From Sphingobacterium sp. (GTDB lineage Bacteria; Bacteroidota; Bacteroidia; Sphingobacteriales; Sphingobacteriaceae), in assembly GCA_029239355.1 (NCBI GenBank), contig JAQZAZ010000022.1, forward strand, positions 1-52,274: 52,274 nucleotides of DNA, read 5' to 3'. Each line of letters begins with the position of its first letter. Within the stretch, counting starts at the first letter, position 1. Shown in pieces: positions 35,095 to 45,004 of this stretch. Under the pieces are notes generated by a model, which worked only from the letters and a program-made list of their open reading frames with translations, was not told where the DNA came from and searched no databases. Made by a program: the position numbers and the translations under genes.

Positions 35095-37053
35095 TCACAC
35101 GGGAACGCGTTCTGCGCGCTTCACGGCAGGAGTCTCCTTCAAGTCCTTCTTGCGTTTAAGAATATAACCACCAAGAGGCGGAAGGTCCAACTGGGCGGAC
35201 TGTAGCTGATTCATCCAGTGCAAATGCTCACTTGCTACATGTTGACTACAGACTCCTGAACCGAAATAATGGAGATCATCCGAACTCAATACTACTTCCC
35301 ATTCACCGGCATAAGGTAGCCCAATACGAAAATGTTCACGGACAATAGGTGTCAGGTTAATCACAATAACAGTATCATCCCAAGAATCAAATGCTTTACG
35401 CCAATAGACTAAAACCGAATTTTCACGGTCGCCAGCGTCTATCCATTCAAATCCCGTAGCATCGAAAGCCTTTTGAAAAAGACTAGGCTGTTGCTGATAA
35501 GTAGCATTTAAGTCTGCCACAAATCTTTTTATCCCCTGATGCGGCATATATTCCAACAGATGCCAATCAAGAGACTTATTCACATTCCATTCCGAAGTTT
35601 GCCCAAACTCTCCGCCCATAAACAACAATTTAGTTCCTGAAAAAGTATACATAAACAGGTATAATGCTCTGAGATTAGCAAACTTCTGCCACTCATCGCC
35701 CGGCATTTTGTAGATCAGAGGTTGCTTACCATAAACGACTTCATCGTGTGATAACGGGAGCATGAAATTCTCATGAAAAGCATATACCGTGGCAAAAGTA
35801 ATTCGATCGTGGTGGTATTTTCTATTAATCGGGTCTTCCTTAAAGTAATCCAGGGTATCGTGCATCCATCCCATCATCCACTTCATTCCAAAACCTAAAC
35901 CTCCCGCGTAGGTCGGTTTACTCACCCCGGGCCAAGAAGTCGATTCTTCAGCGATCGTCTGTACATCCGGAAAATGAGCATAAACTGCCTCGTTAAATTC
36001 TTTTAGAAAGTGTACGGCCTCGAGGTTCTCATTACCACCAAATTCATTAGGTATCCACTCACCAGCATTTCGACTATAATCAAGGTATAGCATAGAAGCC
36101 ACAGCATCTACACGAAGTCCATCAATATGAAAACGATCCAACCAATAGAAGGCATTGCTGATCAGAAATGAACGCACCTCATTACGTCCATAATTGAAAA
36201 TATAGGATTGCCAATCGGGATGAAAACCTTTCCGGGGATCTTCATGCTCATAGAGACTGGTCCCATCAAAACGAAAGAGCCCGTGGGCATCCCCCGGAAA
36301 ATGTGAAGGCACCCAATCTAATAGCACACCAATGCCCGCAGCATGTAATTGTTCGATCAAAAACATAAGGTCCTGTGCAGAGCCATACCGTGAACTTGCG
36401 GCAAAATAACCCGTGATCTGGTAGCCCCAGGAAGGATAATAAGGGTGCTCCATTACCGGCATAAATTCCACATGCGTGAAATTCATTTCCTTAACGTAAG
36501 CAACGAGCTGTACCGCAATCTCCCGATAGTTTAATAGCGTATCCGGACTCTCGGGATCCCTCACCCACGAACCCAAATGAAGTTCGTAGACTGACCAGGG
36601 TTGATCAAGCCTATTTTTCACGATACGCTCCTTCATCCAGTTGCCATCATTCCATTCATACCAGGTCGAATGGACAATGGACGCGGTCTTAGGTGCTACT
36701 TCCCATTTGAATGCGAATGGATCACTTTTTTCCAACTCTTCTCCTACGGCAGTTTGAATACAATATTTATAGGTTTCGCCATTGGTTACTCCTGGTATAA
36801 ATCCTTCCCATATGCCACTGGTATCCCAACGGACATTTAGGGGATGACTTCCCTTATCCCAAAAATTGAAGTTTCCCGTTACGGAAACGGATTTTGCATT
36901 TGGGGCCCAAACCGCAAAATAAACGCCTCTTTCACCCTCCACTTCCAGTTCATGCGAACCAAATTTTTCATACAGTTTGAAATGCCTGCCCGCCTGGAAC
37001 AGCGCGACATCAAATTCTGAAAAAAGACTATGCGGTATTACTTGATTGGCCAT
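35095..37053 (-). CDS. glgB: 1,4-alpha-glucan branching enzyme
   Basis: A 652-residue GH13 branching enzyme. A CBM48 domain is at about 35-130 (YFAVWAPNAKSVSVTGNFNFW). The catalytic barrel holds VLLDWVPSHFPGDAHG, GLRVDAVASMLYLDYSRN with the nucleophile Asp (about 320), TIAEESTSWPGV with the acid Glu (about 373) and LPLSHDEVVYGK with the stabilising Asp. The C-terminal beta domain starts around 560. It makes alpha-1,6 branch points in glycogen. Its ATG is 2 bases after the GH31 stop. Confidence 0.97.
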   Translation of the reverse strand: MANQVIPHSLFSEFDVALFQAGRHFKLYEKFGSHELEVEGERGVYFAVWAPNAKSVSVTGNFNFWDKGSHPLNVRWDTSGIWEGFIPGVTNGETYKYCIQTAVGEELEKSDPFAFKWEVAPKTASIVHSTWYEWNDGNWMKERIVKNRLDQPWSVYELHLGSWVRDPESPDTLLNYREIAVQLVAYVKEMNFTHVEFMPVMEHPYYPSWGYQITGYFAASSRYGSAQDLMFLIEQLHAAGIGVLLDWVPSHFPGDAHGLFRFDGTSLYEHEDPRKGFHPDWQSYIFNYGRNEVRSFLISNAFYWLDRFHIDGLRVDAVASMLYLDYSRNAGEWIPNEFGGNENLEAVHFLKEFNEAVYAHFPDVQTIAEESTSWPGVSKPTYAGGLGFGMKWMMGWMHDTLDYFKEDPINRKYHHDRITFATVYAFHENFMLPLSHDEVVYGKQPLIYKMPGDEWQKFANLRALYLFMYTFSGTKLLFMGGEFGQTSEWNVNKSLDWHLLEYMPHQGIKRFVADLNATYQQQPSLFQKAFDATGFEWIDAGDRENSVLVYWRKAFDSWDDTVIVINLTPIVREHFRIGLPYAGEWEVVLSSDDLHYFGSGVCSQHVASEHLHWMNQLQSAQLDLPPLGGYILKRKKDLKETPAVKRAERVPV

Positions 37054-37055
37054 GT

Positions 37056-39515
37056 TTAACCCTCGATCAATATGTTGTCAAATTCACGTGCGACATTAAT
37101 CCAATATCGCCCTTGTTCATCCTGCTGCACTTTCGTGTCTATTCCATCTGTTTTTACTTTTTTTACCGCAAACGGCAGCCCGATCAATTGAAGCTTATAC
37201 TCTTCGTATCGCTCAGTAAATAATCCGTCTCGGGTCTGTTTGATTGACAGGGAATCTTTTAATCCGGACACCGTAAAGCACTTCTCTAGATAAATATCCT
37301 GTTCATACGCGAAGGTATCACCATGATCGGAATAGACGTAAGAACGATGTATGCCCTCCGAAAAATAGATATTCAATTGCAGTTCCTCTACTTTCTTTTC
37401 TCCGGTATACTGCATGACGGGATATTCTGGAATAACGGATCCACCACGAATAAATAGTGGCATTTCATCCAAAGGTGTTGCAATGGTATGTTCCTTACCG
37501 CCCACAAATACCTCGTTACTGAAATAATAGAACCAATCTCCTGCGGGAAGATAGACAATCTTGCTTTTCTGACCAGGTTGCAATACCGGCGACACCAATA
37601 TTTTATCGCCAAAACAGAATTCCTCTTCCCGCTGCCAATTGCTTGGAATATGCTGCTCAACCATTGAAATCGGACGTAAGATCGGATAGCCGTATTTGGT
37701 CTGTTCCCAAAAACAGGTGTAGATATAGGGTAAAAGCTGATAGCGCAGCTCTATAAACTTTTTATTTATTTTTTCCCAATCTTCACCGAAGCTCCAGGGC
37801 TCGCGGTCGCGGGTATCCCCTGCGGAATGTACACGCATAAATGGTGAAAAAACGCCAAACTGCATCCATCGTGTAAAGAGTTCACCATCCGGTTCTCCTG
37901 TAAATCCGCCAATGTCGGTTCCACAGAAAGACATTCCTGAGGTGGACAAGCGCTGCAACTGTAAAGTCCCTAGTTTGAGATGTTCCCAGCTGGCTAAGTT
38001 ATCTCCGGTCCATACCGATGAATAACGTTGTGTTCCGGCATAAGCCGCTCGTGTAATGGTAAATGGCCTTTTATTCTTATACAATTTCTTTAAGCCGTCA
38101 TAGGTAGCCCGCACCATCTGCATGCCGTAGACATTATGTGCTTTTCGATGCGACCCGCGATGGCCGTCATATTGATGCCTGACATCATCCGGAAATGTCC
38201 CACGGCCAAAAACTGCGGGTTCATTCATATCATTCCAAAAGCCTGCAACCCCGTCCTCCACTAGTCCCTGATACAAAGTTCCCCACCACTGCCGGACTTC
38301 AGGATTTGTAAAGTCAGGAAATTGGCAACGCCCAGGCCAAACAAATCCTTCCATAAAATAGTCATCGCCCCTCCGACAGAAATATCTATTCTCTTTTCCT
38401 TCTCTAAACACCCAGTAGTTTTCGTCAACCTTAATTCCCGGATCAATCATGACGACGGTCTTAAAGCCTTCATTGGCAAGGTCGGCAATCATTTTCTTGG
38501 GATTTGGAAAATATTGCTTATTCCAGGTAAAACAGCGGTACCCGTCCATATAGTCAATATCCAGGTAAATGGCATCACATGGGATCTGTCTTTTACGGAA
38601 TTCTTCGGCCACCTTACGTACATTCGCTTCGGGGTAATAACTCCATCGGCATTGATGGTACCCAATAGCCCATAATGGTGGTAAGTAGTGTGTTCCGGTT
38701 AAGGTATGGTACCTCCGGATTACATCAATAATATGAGGGCCATGAATATAATAATATTGCAATTCACCACCTTCAGACCAGAAACTAGTCTTACCCTGAT
38801 CCTCAGCAGCAAAGTCGAAATAGGTTTTAAAGGTATTATCAAAGAAAATACCGTAGGCTTCCCCATCTTTCAATCCGATGTAAAAAGGGATTGTTTTGTA
38901 TAAAGGATCCTGATCGTAAGCAAATGCATAAGTGTCCGAATTCCAATTTTTTAATCGCTTGCCGCGGAGGTTAAGCTTGGTCGCCTTGTCGCCTAGTCCA
39001 TAAAATGCTTCGTTTTCAAAAGCTATCTTTGTACTGTAGACGTAATATCCGCCAAAGTCCGGATTTTCCTCCCAATGCATCGGTGCCTGATCCGCGTTAA
39101 ACAATTTCCCAGCCCGATCCGAGAAAGAAATCAAAAAATCTTCTTTATTGATTCGACAGGAAATCGTGTTCGTATGCACACTATAGTGATCTTCTTCCTC
39201 TTTACACTGATGGATGCTGACCCGATGATCTTTCTTTGCCAGTGCATAGGAAAAGTCCTCTAAAAACGTTCCTTGTGGCGCCAATCGAACACGAACAATC
39301 TCATCAGTTACAATCTTAATCTCAACTTTCGCCTTACCATCGGAAAAATAGTATGATTTATCATTTTGATTGTGGGATACAACATTTTCGAGGTATTTCT
39401 TTTCAATTTTGGGCAGATCCAATACCGGATTATTCACATGATGCATACTCTCCAAAGTACCATCATTTTCTTCCTCGTTTAGTGTGGTTTGATTTAGGTT
39501 GTCGTCTTCAAGCAT
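37056..39515 (-). CDS. GH31-family alpha-glucosidase, probably cytosolic
   Basis: The 819-residue product has an N-terminal beta-sandwich (about 30-260), a TIM barrel (about 265-610) and C-terminal beta domains. The GH31 signature WNDMNEPAVFGRG carries the nucleophile Asp (about 430); the acid/base is in WTGDNLASW (about 503-511). GFWNDMN, IYLDIDYMDGYRCFTW and GGFTGEPDGELFTRWMQFG are also typical. It starts MLEDDNLNQTTLNEEEN, with no signal peptide, so it likely acts inside the cell on maltose-type or glycogen-derived glucans. It is the first gene of the glycogen operon. Confidence 0.93.
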   Translation of the reverse strand: MLEDDNLNQTTLNEEENDGTLESMHHVNNPVLDLPKIEKKYLENVVSHNQNDKSYYFSDGKAKVEIKIVTDEIVRVRLAPQGTFLEDFSYALAKKDHRVSIHQCKEEEDHYSVHTNTISCRINKEDFLISFSDRAGKLFNADQAPMHWEENPDFGGYYVYSTKIAFENEAFYGLGDKATKLNLRGKRLKNWNSDTYAFAYDQDPLYKTIPFYIGLKDGEAYGIFFDNTFKTYFDFAAEDQGKTSFWSEGGELQYYYIHGPHIIDVIRRYHTLTGTHYLPPLWAIGYHQCRWSYYPEANVRKVAEEFRKRQIPCDAIYLDIDYMDGYRCFTWNKQYFPNPKKMIADLANEGFKTVVMIDPGIKVDENYWVFREGKENRYFCRRGDDYFMEGFVWPGRCQFPDFTNPEVRQWWGTLYQGLVEDGVAGFWNDMNEPAVFGRGTFPDDVRHQYDGHRGSHRKAHNVYGMQMVRATYDGLKKLYKNKRPFTITRAAYAGTQRYSSVWTGDNLASWEHLKLGTLQLQRLSTSGMSFCGTDIGGFTGEPDGELFTRWMQFGVFSPFMRVHSAGDTRDREPWSFGEDWEKINKKFIELRYQLLPYIYTCFWEQTKYGYPILRPISMVEQHIPSNWQREEEFCFGDKILVSPVLQPGQKSKIVYLPAGDWFYYFSNEVFVGGKEHTIATPLDEMPLFIRGGSVIPEYPVMQYTGEKKVEELQLNIYFSEGIHRSYVYSDHGDTFAYEQDIYLEKCFTVSGLKDSLSIKQTRDGLFTERYEEYKLQLIGLPFAVKKVKTDGIDTKVQQDEQGRYWINVAREFDNILIEG

Positions 39516-39595
39516 AGCTGTATTATATTAAATGTTTCTGAAGGCTTAATTCCTCTTTAAGATAGAAAAATTATCCCGCGCCGACAACAAATCAT

Positions 39596-39631
39596 AAAAA
39601 AAAAATCCCGTCCGCTAAAATGGGCAGGATT
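39596..39631 (-). terminator. Terminator of dps
   Basis: On the minus strand, AATCCTGCCC pairs with GGACGGGATT (one mismatch, one G-T), followed by ten Ts (39596-39605). It is about 26 nt after the dps stop. Confidence 0.85.
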
Positions 39632-39656
39632 GTTTGTATAAATGAATCTATCTTTA

Positions 39657-40130
39657 CTATTTTATAAAATGGGCACGGAGCATCCAGGCCATTTTTTCAT
39701 GTTTTTCCAATAAGCCAACTAAAAAATCTTCGGTGCCATTATCTGCTGTATCCTCGACAACCGCAATATCAGCGCGAATCGACATTGCAATAGACTCATG
39801 ATCCGTTAACAGCTCCTTATAATAAGACTGACTATCGGTCTTTTCGGAAGTAGACTCTGTCAGACGCGTTAGTTTCAGGTATTTATCGAAGGTGCCCACC
39901 GCATAATGACCCAAGGTACGTACACGTTCAGCAACTTGATCAATCACTTCGGCAAGCTCATCGTATTGTGATTCTAAAAATAAATGGGCCGCATGAAAAT
40001 CAGGTCCCTCGACATTCCAATGCGCATTTCGGGTTTTCATATAAATAATATGCTCATCGGCCAATAAGACATTGAGCAATTTCGTAACTTTTTTTAAGTC
40101 TGCATCTTTAATTCCAATTGAAGTTTTCAT
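39657..40130 (-). CDS. dps: Dps-family ferritin-like DNA protection protein
   Basis: A 157-residue four-helix ferritin-like protein of the Dps group. The intersubunit ferroxidase ligands are in MKTRNAHWNVEGPDFHAAHL (His about 37 and 49) and LESQYDELAEVIDQVAERVR (Asp/Glu about 53-57 and 64). The dodecamer stores iron, using hydrogen peroxide as oxidant, and protects DNA. The N-terminal tail is short (MKTSIGIKDADLKKV), so DNA binding through a Lys-rich tail is not obvious. It stands alone, with a -7-like box upstream (TAAATTTA, 40171-40178). Confidence 0.94.
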   Translation of the reverse strand: MKTSIGIKDADLKKVTKLLNVLLADEHIIYMKTRNAHWNVEGPDFHAAHLFLESQYDELAEVIDQVAERVRTLGHYAVGTFDKYLKLTRLTESTSEKTDSQSYYKELLTDHESIAMSIRADIAVVEDTADNGTEDFLVGLLEKHEKMAWMLRAHFIK

Positions 40131-40243
40131 ATCGTGTTTATTTGTTAACTATATCTTTTAATCACTTAGTTAAATTTACTCAAAAAAGCAGGGAAAACAA
40201 AAAAAAGCGCTGTTAAAATGTCATTTCAATAGCATAATAACCG

Positions 40244-40251
40244 TATTTTTG
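40244..40251 (+). promoter_or_regulatory. -7 box of the RluA-type gene
   Basis: TATTTTTG matches TAnnTTTG exactly, 22 nt before the ATG at 40274. No TTG lies at the ideal distance. Confidence 0.5.
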
Positions 40252-40273
40252 CGGGCAGATTATTATTAGAGGG

Positions 40274-41968
40274 ATGACTGTGGGTACTTTAGACAACAAC
40301 GCTTATTTTCACGCATTCAAGGAGGATATTTCGGCCATCGAACTCCCCTTGCGATTCACTTTTCCATTTTGCTATGAACCGCATCCGCTAGCTATTGTTG
40401 CTGCGCAAGAACTCCAAGCCTATCTTGAGACACAAAACGAATGGACACATAACTTTGGTCTTGAAGAAAATAATGACGGTCTTGCCATAGGCAAGATGTT
40501 TGGTATATTGGTTGTCCGCGATCAGCAGCATCGCCTCGGATATCTTGCGGCTGTATCGGGCAAGCTTGCCGGAAGCAACAAACATCGATACTTTGTGCCC
40601 CCTATATTTGACATGCTGGAAAAGGATGGCTTCTTTTTGAATGAAGAAGTACACTTAAATGCCCTAAATCGGAAAATCGAACTACTTGAAAACGGGGTGG
40701 AACTTGCGCAGACAAAAAGCAATTTTTATCGCCTAAAAGATACATGGGAATTAACGCTAAACGAGCTCAAAACGAAACTTAGAGTTCAAAAAAAAGAACG
40801 CAAGGAAACACGGACCAAATTGCGTGCTATGCTGTCGGATGCGGAGTATGAATTAATGATGGAAGATATGCGCAACCAAAGCTTAAGGGACAAACAAGAG
40901 CTTCAACGCTTCCAATATGATATGCATTTGGCAACGGAACCGGAAAATCGTAAGCTCCAACAATTGCTCTTCGATATCTCGGTACTGAAAGAAGAGCGTA
41001 AAATGCGATCGGGCAACTTGCAAAAACAGCTTTTTGAACACTACAATTTTTTGAATGCCGAAGGAAAGCACAAGAATGTCGTTGCCATTTTTCAGGATTT
41101 TAACCAAAGCACGCCGCCTGCAGGCTCGGGAGAATGCGCTGCGCCCAAATTATTACAATATGCCTACAGCCACAACCTTACTCCAATAACACTCGCCGAG
41201 TTTTGGTGGGGCTGCTCTCCTTCTTCCGAGATCCGGAGACACAAAAACTATTATCCGGCCTGTCGTAAAAAATGTGAACCTATCCTTGGTCATATGCTTC
41301 AGGGTTTGATGGTGGATCCAAATCCCATGCAACAGGAAACAACCCTGCAAACGGAACTACCTCAAATTTACGAGGATGAAGATATTATCGTCTTTAACAA
41401 ACCTGCAGAGTTTTTGTCCGTCCCCGGAATACATGTTAAAGATTCCGTCTACAACCGTGTACTCAAACGCTACCCCAAGGCCGGTCCCATTATTATTCAT
41501 CGACTGGATATGTCCACTTCGGGACTTTTGGTTGTAGCCAAAAACAAGATGGCACATCAATTTATGCAAGATCAATTTATACGACATACCATAACGAAGG
41601 AGTACATTGCTTTACTCGATGGTGTTATTGAACAGGAATCGGGGCTGATTGATCTCCCCCTCCGCGTTGATTTAGACGACAGGCCCCGACAAATGGTCTG
41701 TTACACCTATGGTAAGCCTGCCCAAACCAAATGGGAAAGAATTGCTATCGAAAATGGTAAAACAAGAGTTCGCTTCTACCCATTAACAGGTAGAACACAT
41801 CAACTTCGAATGCACGCTGTACATCCAAAAGGCCTGAACACGCCCATCATCGGTGATGATCTATACGGTACAAAAGCCAACAGATTACACTTACATGCCT
41901 CTTTTATCAAATTTATGCATCCAGGTTCAAAACAGGAAATTAGCTTTGAAATCCCACCTGATTTTTAG
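40274..41968 (+). CDS. RluA-family pseudouridine synthase with long N-terminal extension
   Basis: The catalytic domain is the C-terminal third (about 360-564). It contains EDEDIIVFNKPAEFLSVPG, the catalytic Asp 412 in HRLDMSTSGLLVVAK, the Tyr/substrate region ITKEYIALLDG and RVRFYPLTGRTHQLRMH. The first 350 residues are not part of an ordinary RluA. They comprise a globular start (about 15-125), a charged coiled-coil (about 150-255, KLRVQKKERKETRTKLR) and a conserved-looking block TPPAGSGECAAPKLLQYAYS then FWWGCSP and HKNYYPACRKKC (about 278-330), with five cysteines. No S4 domain is seen. It should isomerise a uridine in rRNA or tRNA; the target is unknown. Confidence 0.88.
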   Translation: MTVGTLDNNAYFHAFKEDISAIELPLRFTFPFCYEPHPLAIVAAQELQAYLETQNEWTHNFGLEENNDGLAIGKMFGILVVRDQQHRLGYLAAVSGKLAGSNKHRYFVPPIFDMLEKDGFFLNEEVHLNALNRKIELLENGVELAQTKSNFYRLKDTWELTLNELKTKLRVQKKERKETRTKLRAMLSDAEYELMMEDMRNQSLRDKQELQRFQYDMHLATEPENRKLQQLLFDISVLKEERKMRSGNLQKQLFEHYNFLNAEGKHKNVVAIFQDFNQSTPPAGSGECAAPKLLQYAYSHNLTPITLAEFWWGCSPSSEIRRHKNYYPACRKKCEPILGHMLQGLMVDPNPMQQETTLQTELPQIYEDEDIIVFNKPAEFLSVPGIHVKDSVYNRVLKRYPKAGPIIIHRLDMSTSGLLVVAKNKMAHQFMQDQFIRHTITKEYIALLDGVIEQESGLIDLPLRVDLDDRPRQMVCYTYGKPAQTKWERIAIENGKTRVRFYPLTGRTHQLRMHAVHPKGLNTPIIGDDLYGTKANRLHLHASFIKFMHPGSKQEISFEIPPDF

Positions 41969-42043
41969 CACGATTGACTATATCGTTACAAAAGTCAGCA
42001 AATATGTGACTGGAAAATCATCGTGAAGTCAAAATGTGGACGC

Positions 42044-42071
42044 TAAATTATTGACCTAAATCAATAATTTA
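42044..42071. promoter_or_regulatory. FNR/CRP-like palindrome upstream of the DUF5686 gene
   Basis: TAAATTATTGA (42044-42054) and TCAATAATTTA (42061-42071) are perfect 11-bp arms around 6 bases. The core TTGAC-CTAA-ATCAA matches 9 of 10 positions of the FNR consensus TTGAT-N4-ATCAA. It could instead be a weak terminator for the upstream gene, but there is no T-tract. Confidence 0.45.
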
Positions 42072-42269
42072 ACACAAATATCTGAAAAACAATTACTTAA
42101 TCCTAAAAAAGAGAAAGAACATTTCCTTTATTACATTACAATAAAATTTTAATTATTCTTAATTTTTTGTTTCCTTTGTTCACTGATTTTTTGATTTTAA
42201 TACTTATAAAGTCAGAAATAAAGTAAAAACAAGAAAACAATTTTGAATTTTCAAGATTATAGCAATATA

Positions 42270-44867
42270 ATGGAAGCTAAAATAAACGCACAAACCTTCA
42301 TAAATAAACTCTTTTTCTCGATAACATTCTTGCTATCAGCATCTCTGACATTTGCTCAAACCAAAACGGTTACGGGTACAGTCAAAGATGCAAAGACAAA
42401 AGCCCCCATTGCCTACGCCACTGTTGCGGTCGTAGGCGCGCCTGCTGCTGCAGGAACCTCAACATCGACCAATGCAAATGGAGAGTTTAGGCTGGTTTTT
42501 CCAACATCTTATGTCAAAATCAGAGCAAGCTATGTTGGTTATGACAATAAGGATGCTTTCATTACCAATGATGCTGTTCAGACCAAGGAAATCCTGATGG
42601 ATGCACAGGATAATATGCTGGAGGAAGTTGTTGTCAAAGCCAAAAAGAAAAAATACAGCAACAAAGACAATCCTGCCGTTGCTCTAATCCGTAAGGTGAT
42701 TGAAAATAAAGATAAAAACCGACTGTCGGGACAACAATATGCTGAATTTGAACAATACGAGAAGATGTCTTTGGGATTGAGCAATCTTTCAGAAAAATTC
42801 GTCAACAAAAAAATCTTTAAAAACTATCAATTTCTTTTCGAAACCGACGATTCAGCGAAAACAGCGAATAAATATGTTTTACCAGCCTTTATCGAGGAGA
42901 AAATGTCCAAAGTATACTATCGTAAGGATCCGAGCAAAACAAAGCAATATATTTTGGGTAACCAACGTGCGCAGTTTGACCCCAAATTTATAGATAATGA
43001 TGGTCTGACGGCCTATTTTAATAAACTCTATGAACAAGTTGATATCTATGACAATAATATCTCATTGGTAACAAATCAGTTTTTGAGTCCGATTGCAAAT
43101 TCGGCCCCTACCTTTTATAAATTTTTCATTACAGATACGATTAAAACTGCTCAACCTTGGTTGGTCGAGCTGAGTTTTGTGCCCCGTAATAAAGCAGATA
43201 TGTTGTTTAAAGGACAGCTTTATGTTACGTTAGACGGGAATTATGCCGTTCAGGGGGCGAATATGACCGTTGCAGACGATATCAACCTGAATTTCGTGCG
43301 TGACCTTCAGGTTCAGCTTAAATTCGAGAAAGATAACAAGAGCAGATTCTACCTGAAGACAAGTACATTGGGCATTGATTTCTCGTTGACTGAAAAAGGA
43401 ATGGGAATACGAGGAAGCCGAACAGTCAATTATAATAACTATAAAGTTGGTGTACAACAGCCAGACAGCATCTACGATGGGCCTTCGACTGTTATAGCTT
43501 ACAATGTAGAAAATAAAAAAGCGACCAAATCGTTATTTGAAACACAGCGTCCATTGGCTTTGGCGCAAAATGAATTAAATATCTACCACAATATAGATAC
43601 GCTGCAAAAAATTCCATCGTTTAGAACCTTTATGGATATTGCTGCGTTGGTTCTCTCTGGTTACAAACAAGCTGGGCCGGTCGAAATTGGCCCTGTGAAC
43701 ACATTTTATAGCTTTAACCCTGTTGAGGGATTTCGCTTGCGTATAGGTGGCCGTACGACTGAATCCCTAAGTAAACGTTTCTACGCAGAGACATACGCTG
43801 CTTATGGATTCAAGGATCAAAAATGGAAGTATTTTTTCAGTGGGACATATGCATTCAACAACAAGTCAGTATACTCCTTCCCCATGCACTATATTCGCGC
43901 TTCGTATAAAAAGGATACGAAGATTCCGGGACAAAAGCTCGAATTTATTCAGGAAGATAACTTTTTGTTATCTTTCAAACGCGGTGATAACGACCGTTAT
44001 ATCTACGAAACCAACTACGGATTGGAATATAAAAAAGAATTCTTGAACCATTTGACTATTGGTGCTGGATTTAATATTAACAAACAAACTCCGGCAGGTA
44101 GCCTAACCTATCAAATGTTGGATGAAAATGGACAAAACAAATTATTCAACGAATTAAATACAACAGAATTGTCGGTCAACTTTAGATACGCACCGCATGA
44201 GGAATTTTACCAAGGTAAAATCTATCGTACGCCGATCTTCAATCAATACCCAATATTCACCTTCAATTATACTGCGGGAATAAAAGGTTTGGCAAAAGGA
44301 GAATACAATTATCATAGTTTTAATGTAGGTGCATTCAAGCGTTTTTACCTAAGTCAATTTGGTTACGCCGATGTGACTGCAGAGGGAAATTACATCGCTG
44401 GAAAAGAGATCCCATTTCCTTTCCTGACAATCCATCGGGCCAACCAGACCTATGCGTATCAGTTAAACTCGTATAATTTGATGAACTTTCTGGAATTTGT
44501 CAGTGATCACAACGCCTCTATCAATCTGCAGTATTATATGAATGGATTCCTGTTGAATAAGATTCCATTGATCAAAAAGCTCAAGCTACGCGAGGTATTT
44601 AGTTTCAAAGCTGTTTATGGTGGTCTTCGTAAAGAAAACGATCCTGACGATCCGAATTACGGTTCAAAAGTCTTTGCATGGCAACGCAATGCACAAGATA
44701 TCCAAAGTTCATATACCTTCGGTTCTGAACCTTATATGGAAGCCAGTATCGGCTTGTCTAACATCTTTAAAATTTTACGTGTAGACTACGTCAAACGTCT
44801 GAATTACCTTGACCATGTGGATGCTCCGGCTTGGGGGATCCGTGCCCGTGTCAAATTTGATTTCTAA
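42270..44867 (+). CDS. DUF5686 outer-membrane protein with carboxypeptidase-like regulatory domain
   Basis: The ATG at 42270 begins an 865-residue product with a long signal sequence ending near LTFAQ. A CarboxypepD_reg-like/TonB-associated beta-sandwich follows (about 30-115: VTGTVKDAKTKAPIAYATVAV, then GEFRLVFPTSYVKIRASYVGY). The remainder is DUF5686, with alternating strand pattern and a terminal aromatic-rich end WGIRARVKFDF, a typical outer-membrane barrel ending. The YSNKDNPAVALIRKVIENKDKN segment (about 136-156) is characteristic. The role is unknown; TonB-dependent transport without a SusD partner or surface assembly are both possible. A strong terminator follows. Confidence 0.86.
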   Translation: MEAKINAQTFINKLFFSITFLLSASLTFAQTKTVTGTVKDAKTKAPIAYATVAVVGAPAAAGTSTSTNANGEFRLVFPTSYVKIRASYVGYDNKDAFITNDAVQTKEILMDAQDNMLEEVVVKAKKKKYSNKDNPAVALIRKVIENKDKNRLSGQQYAEFEQYEKMSLGLSNLSEKFVNKKIFKNYQFLFETDDSAKTANKYVLPAFIEEKMSKVYYRKDPSKTKQYILGNQRAQFDPKFIDNDGLTAYFNKLYEQVDIYDNNISLVTNQFLSPIANSAPTFYKFFITDTIKTAQPWLVELSFVPRNKADMLFKGQLYVTLDGNYAVQGANMTVADDINLNFVRDLQVQLKFEKDNKSRFYLKTSTLGIDFSLTEKGMGIRGSRTVNYNNYKVGVQQPDSIYDGPSTVIAYNVENKKATKSLFETQRPLALAQNELNIYHNIDTLQKIPSFRTFMDIAALVLSGYKQAGPVEIGPVNTFYSFNPVEGFRLRIGGRTTESLSKRFYAETYAAYGFKDQKWKYFFSGTYAFNNKSVYSFPMHYIRASYKKDTKIPGQKLEFIQEDNFLLSFKRGDNDRYIYETNYGLEYKKEFLNHLTIGAGFNINKQTPAGSLTYQMLDENGQNKLFNELNTTELSVNFRYAPHEEFYQGKIYRTPIFNQYPIFTFNYTAGIKGLAKGEYNYHSFNVGAFKRFYLSQFGYADVTAEGNYIAGKEIPFPFLTIHRANQTYAYQLNSYNLMNFLEFVSDHNASINLQYYMNGFLLNKIPLIKKLKLREVFSFKAVYGGLRKENDPDDPNYGSKVFAWQRNAQDIQSSYTFGSEPYMEASIGLSNIFKILRVDYVKRLNYLDHVDAPAWGIRARVKFDF

Positions 44868-44896
44868 TAGTTTCCATAATTTATAGTATAATTTTG

Positions 44897-44935
44897 AGGC
44901 CCTGGCAAATGAGAAAATGACAGGGCCTTTTTTCT
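44897..44935 (+). terminator. Terminator of the DUF5686 gene
   Basis: AGGCCCTG (44897-44904) and CAGGGCCT (44921-44928) form an 8-bp GC-rich stem with a 16-nt loop, followed by TTTTTTC. Confidence 0.85.
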
Positions 44936-45004
44936 TATTTACAGTGTCTCCCATTTGATCCTTATCCCATGGTATTTCCCATCTTTCTTTGCCGATTTAT
45001 CCGA

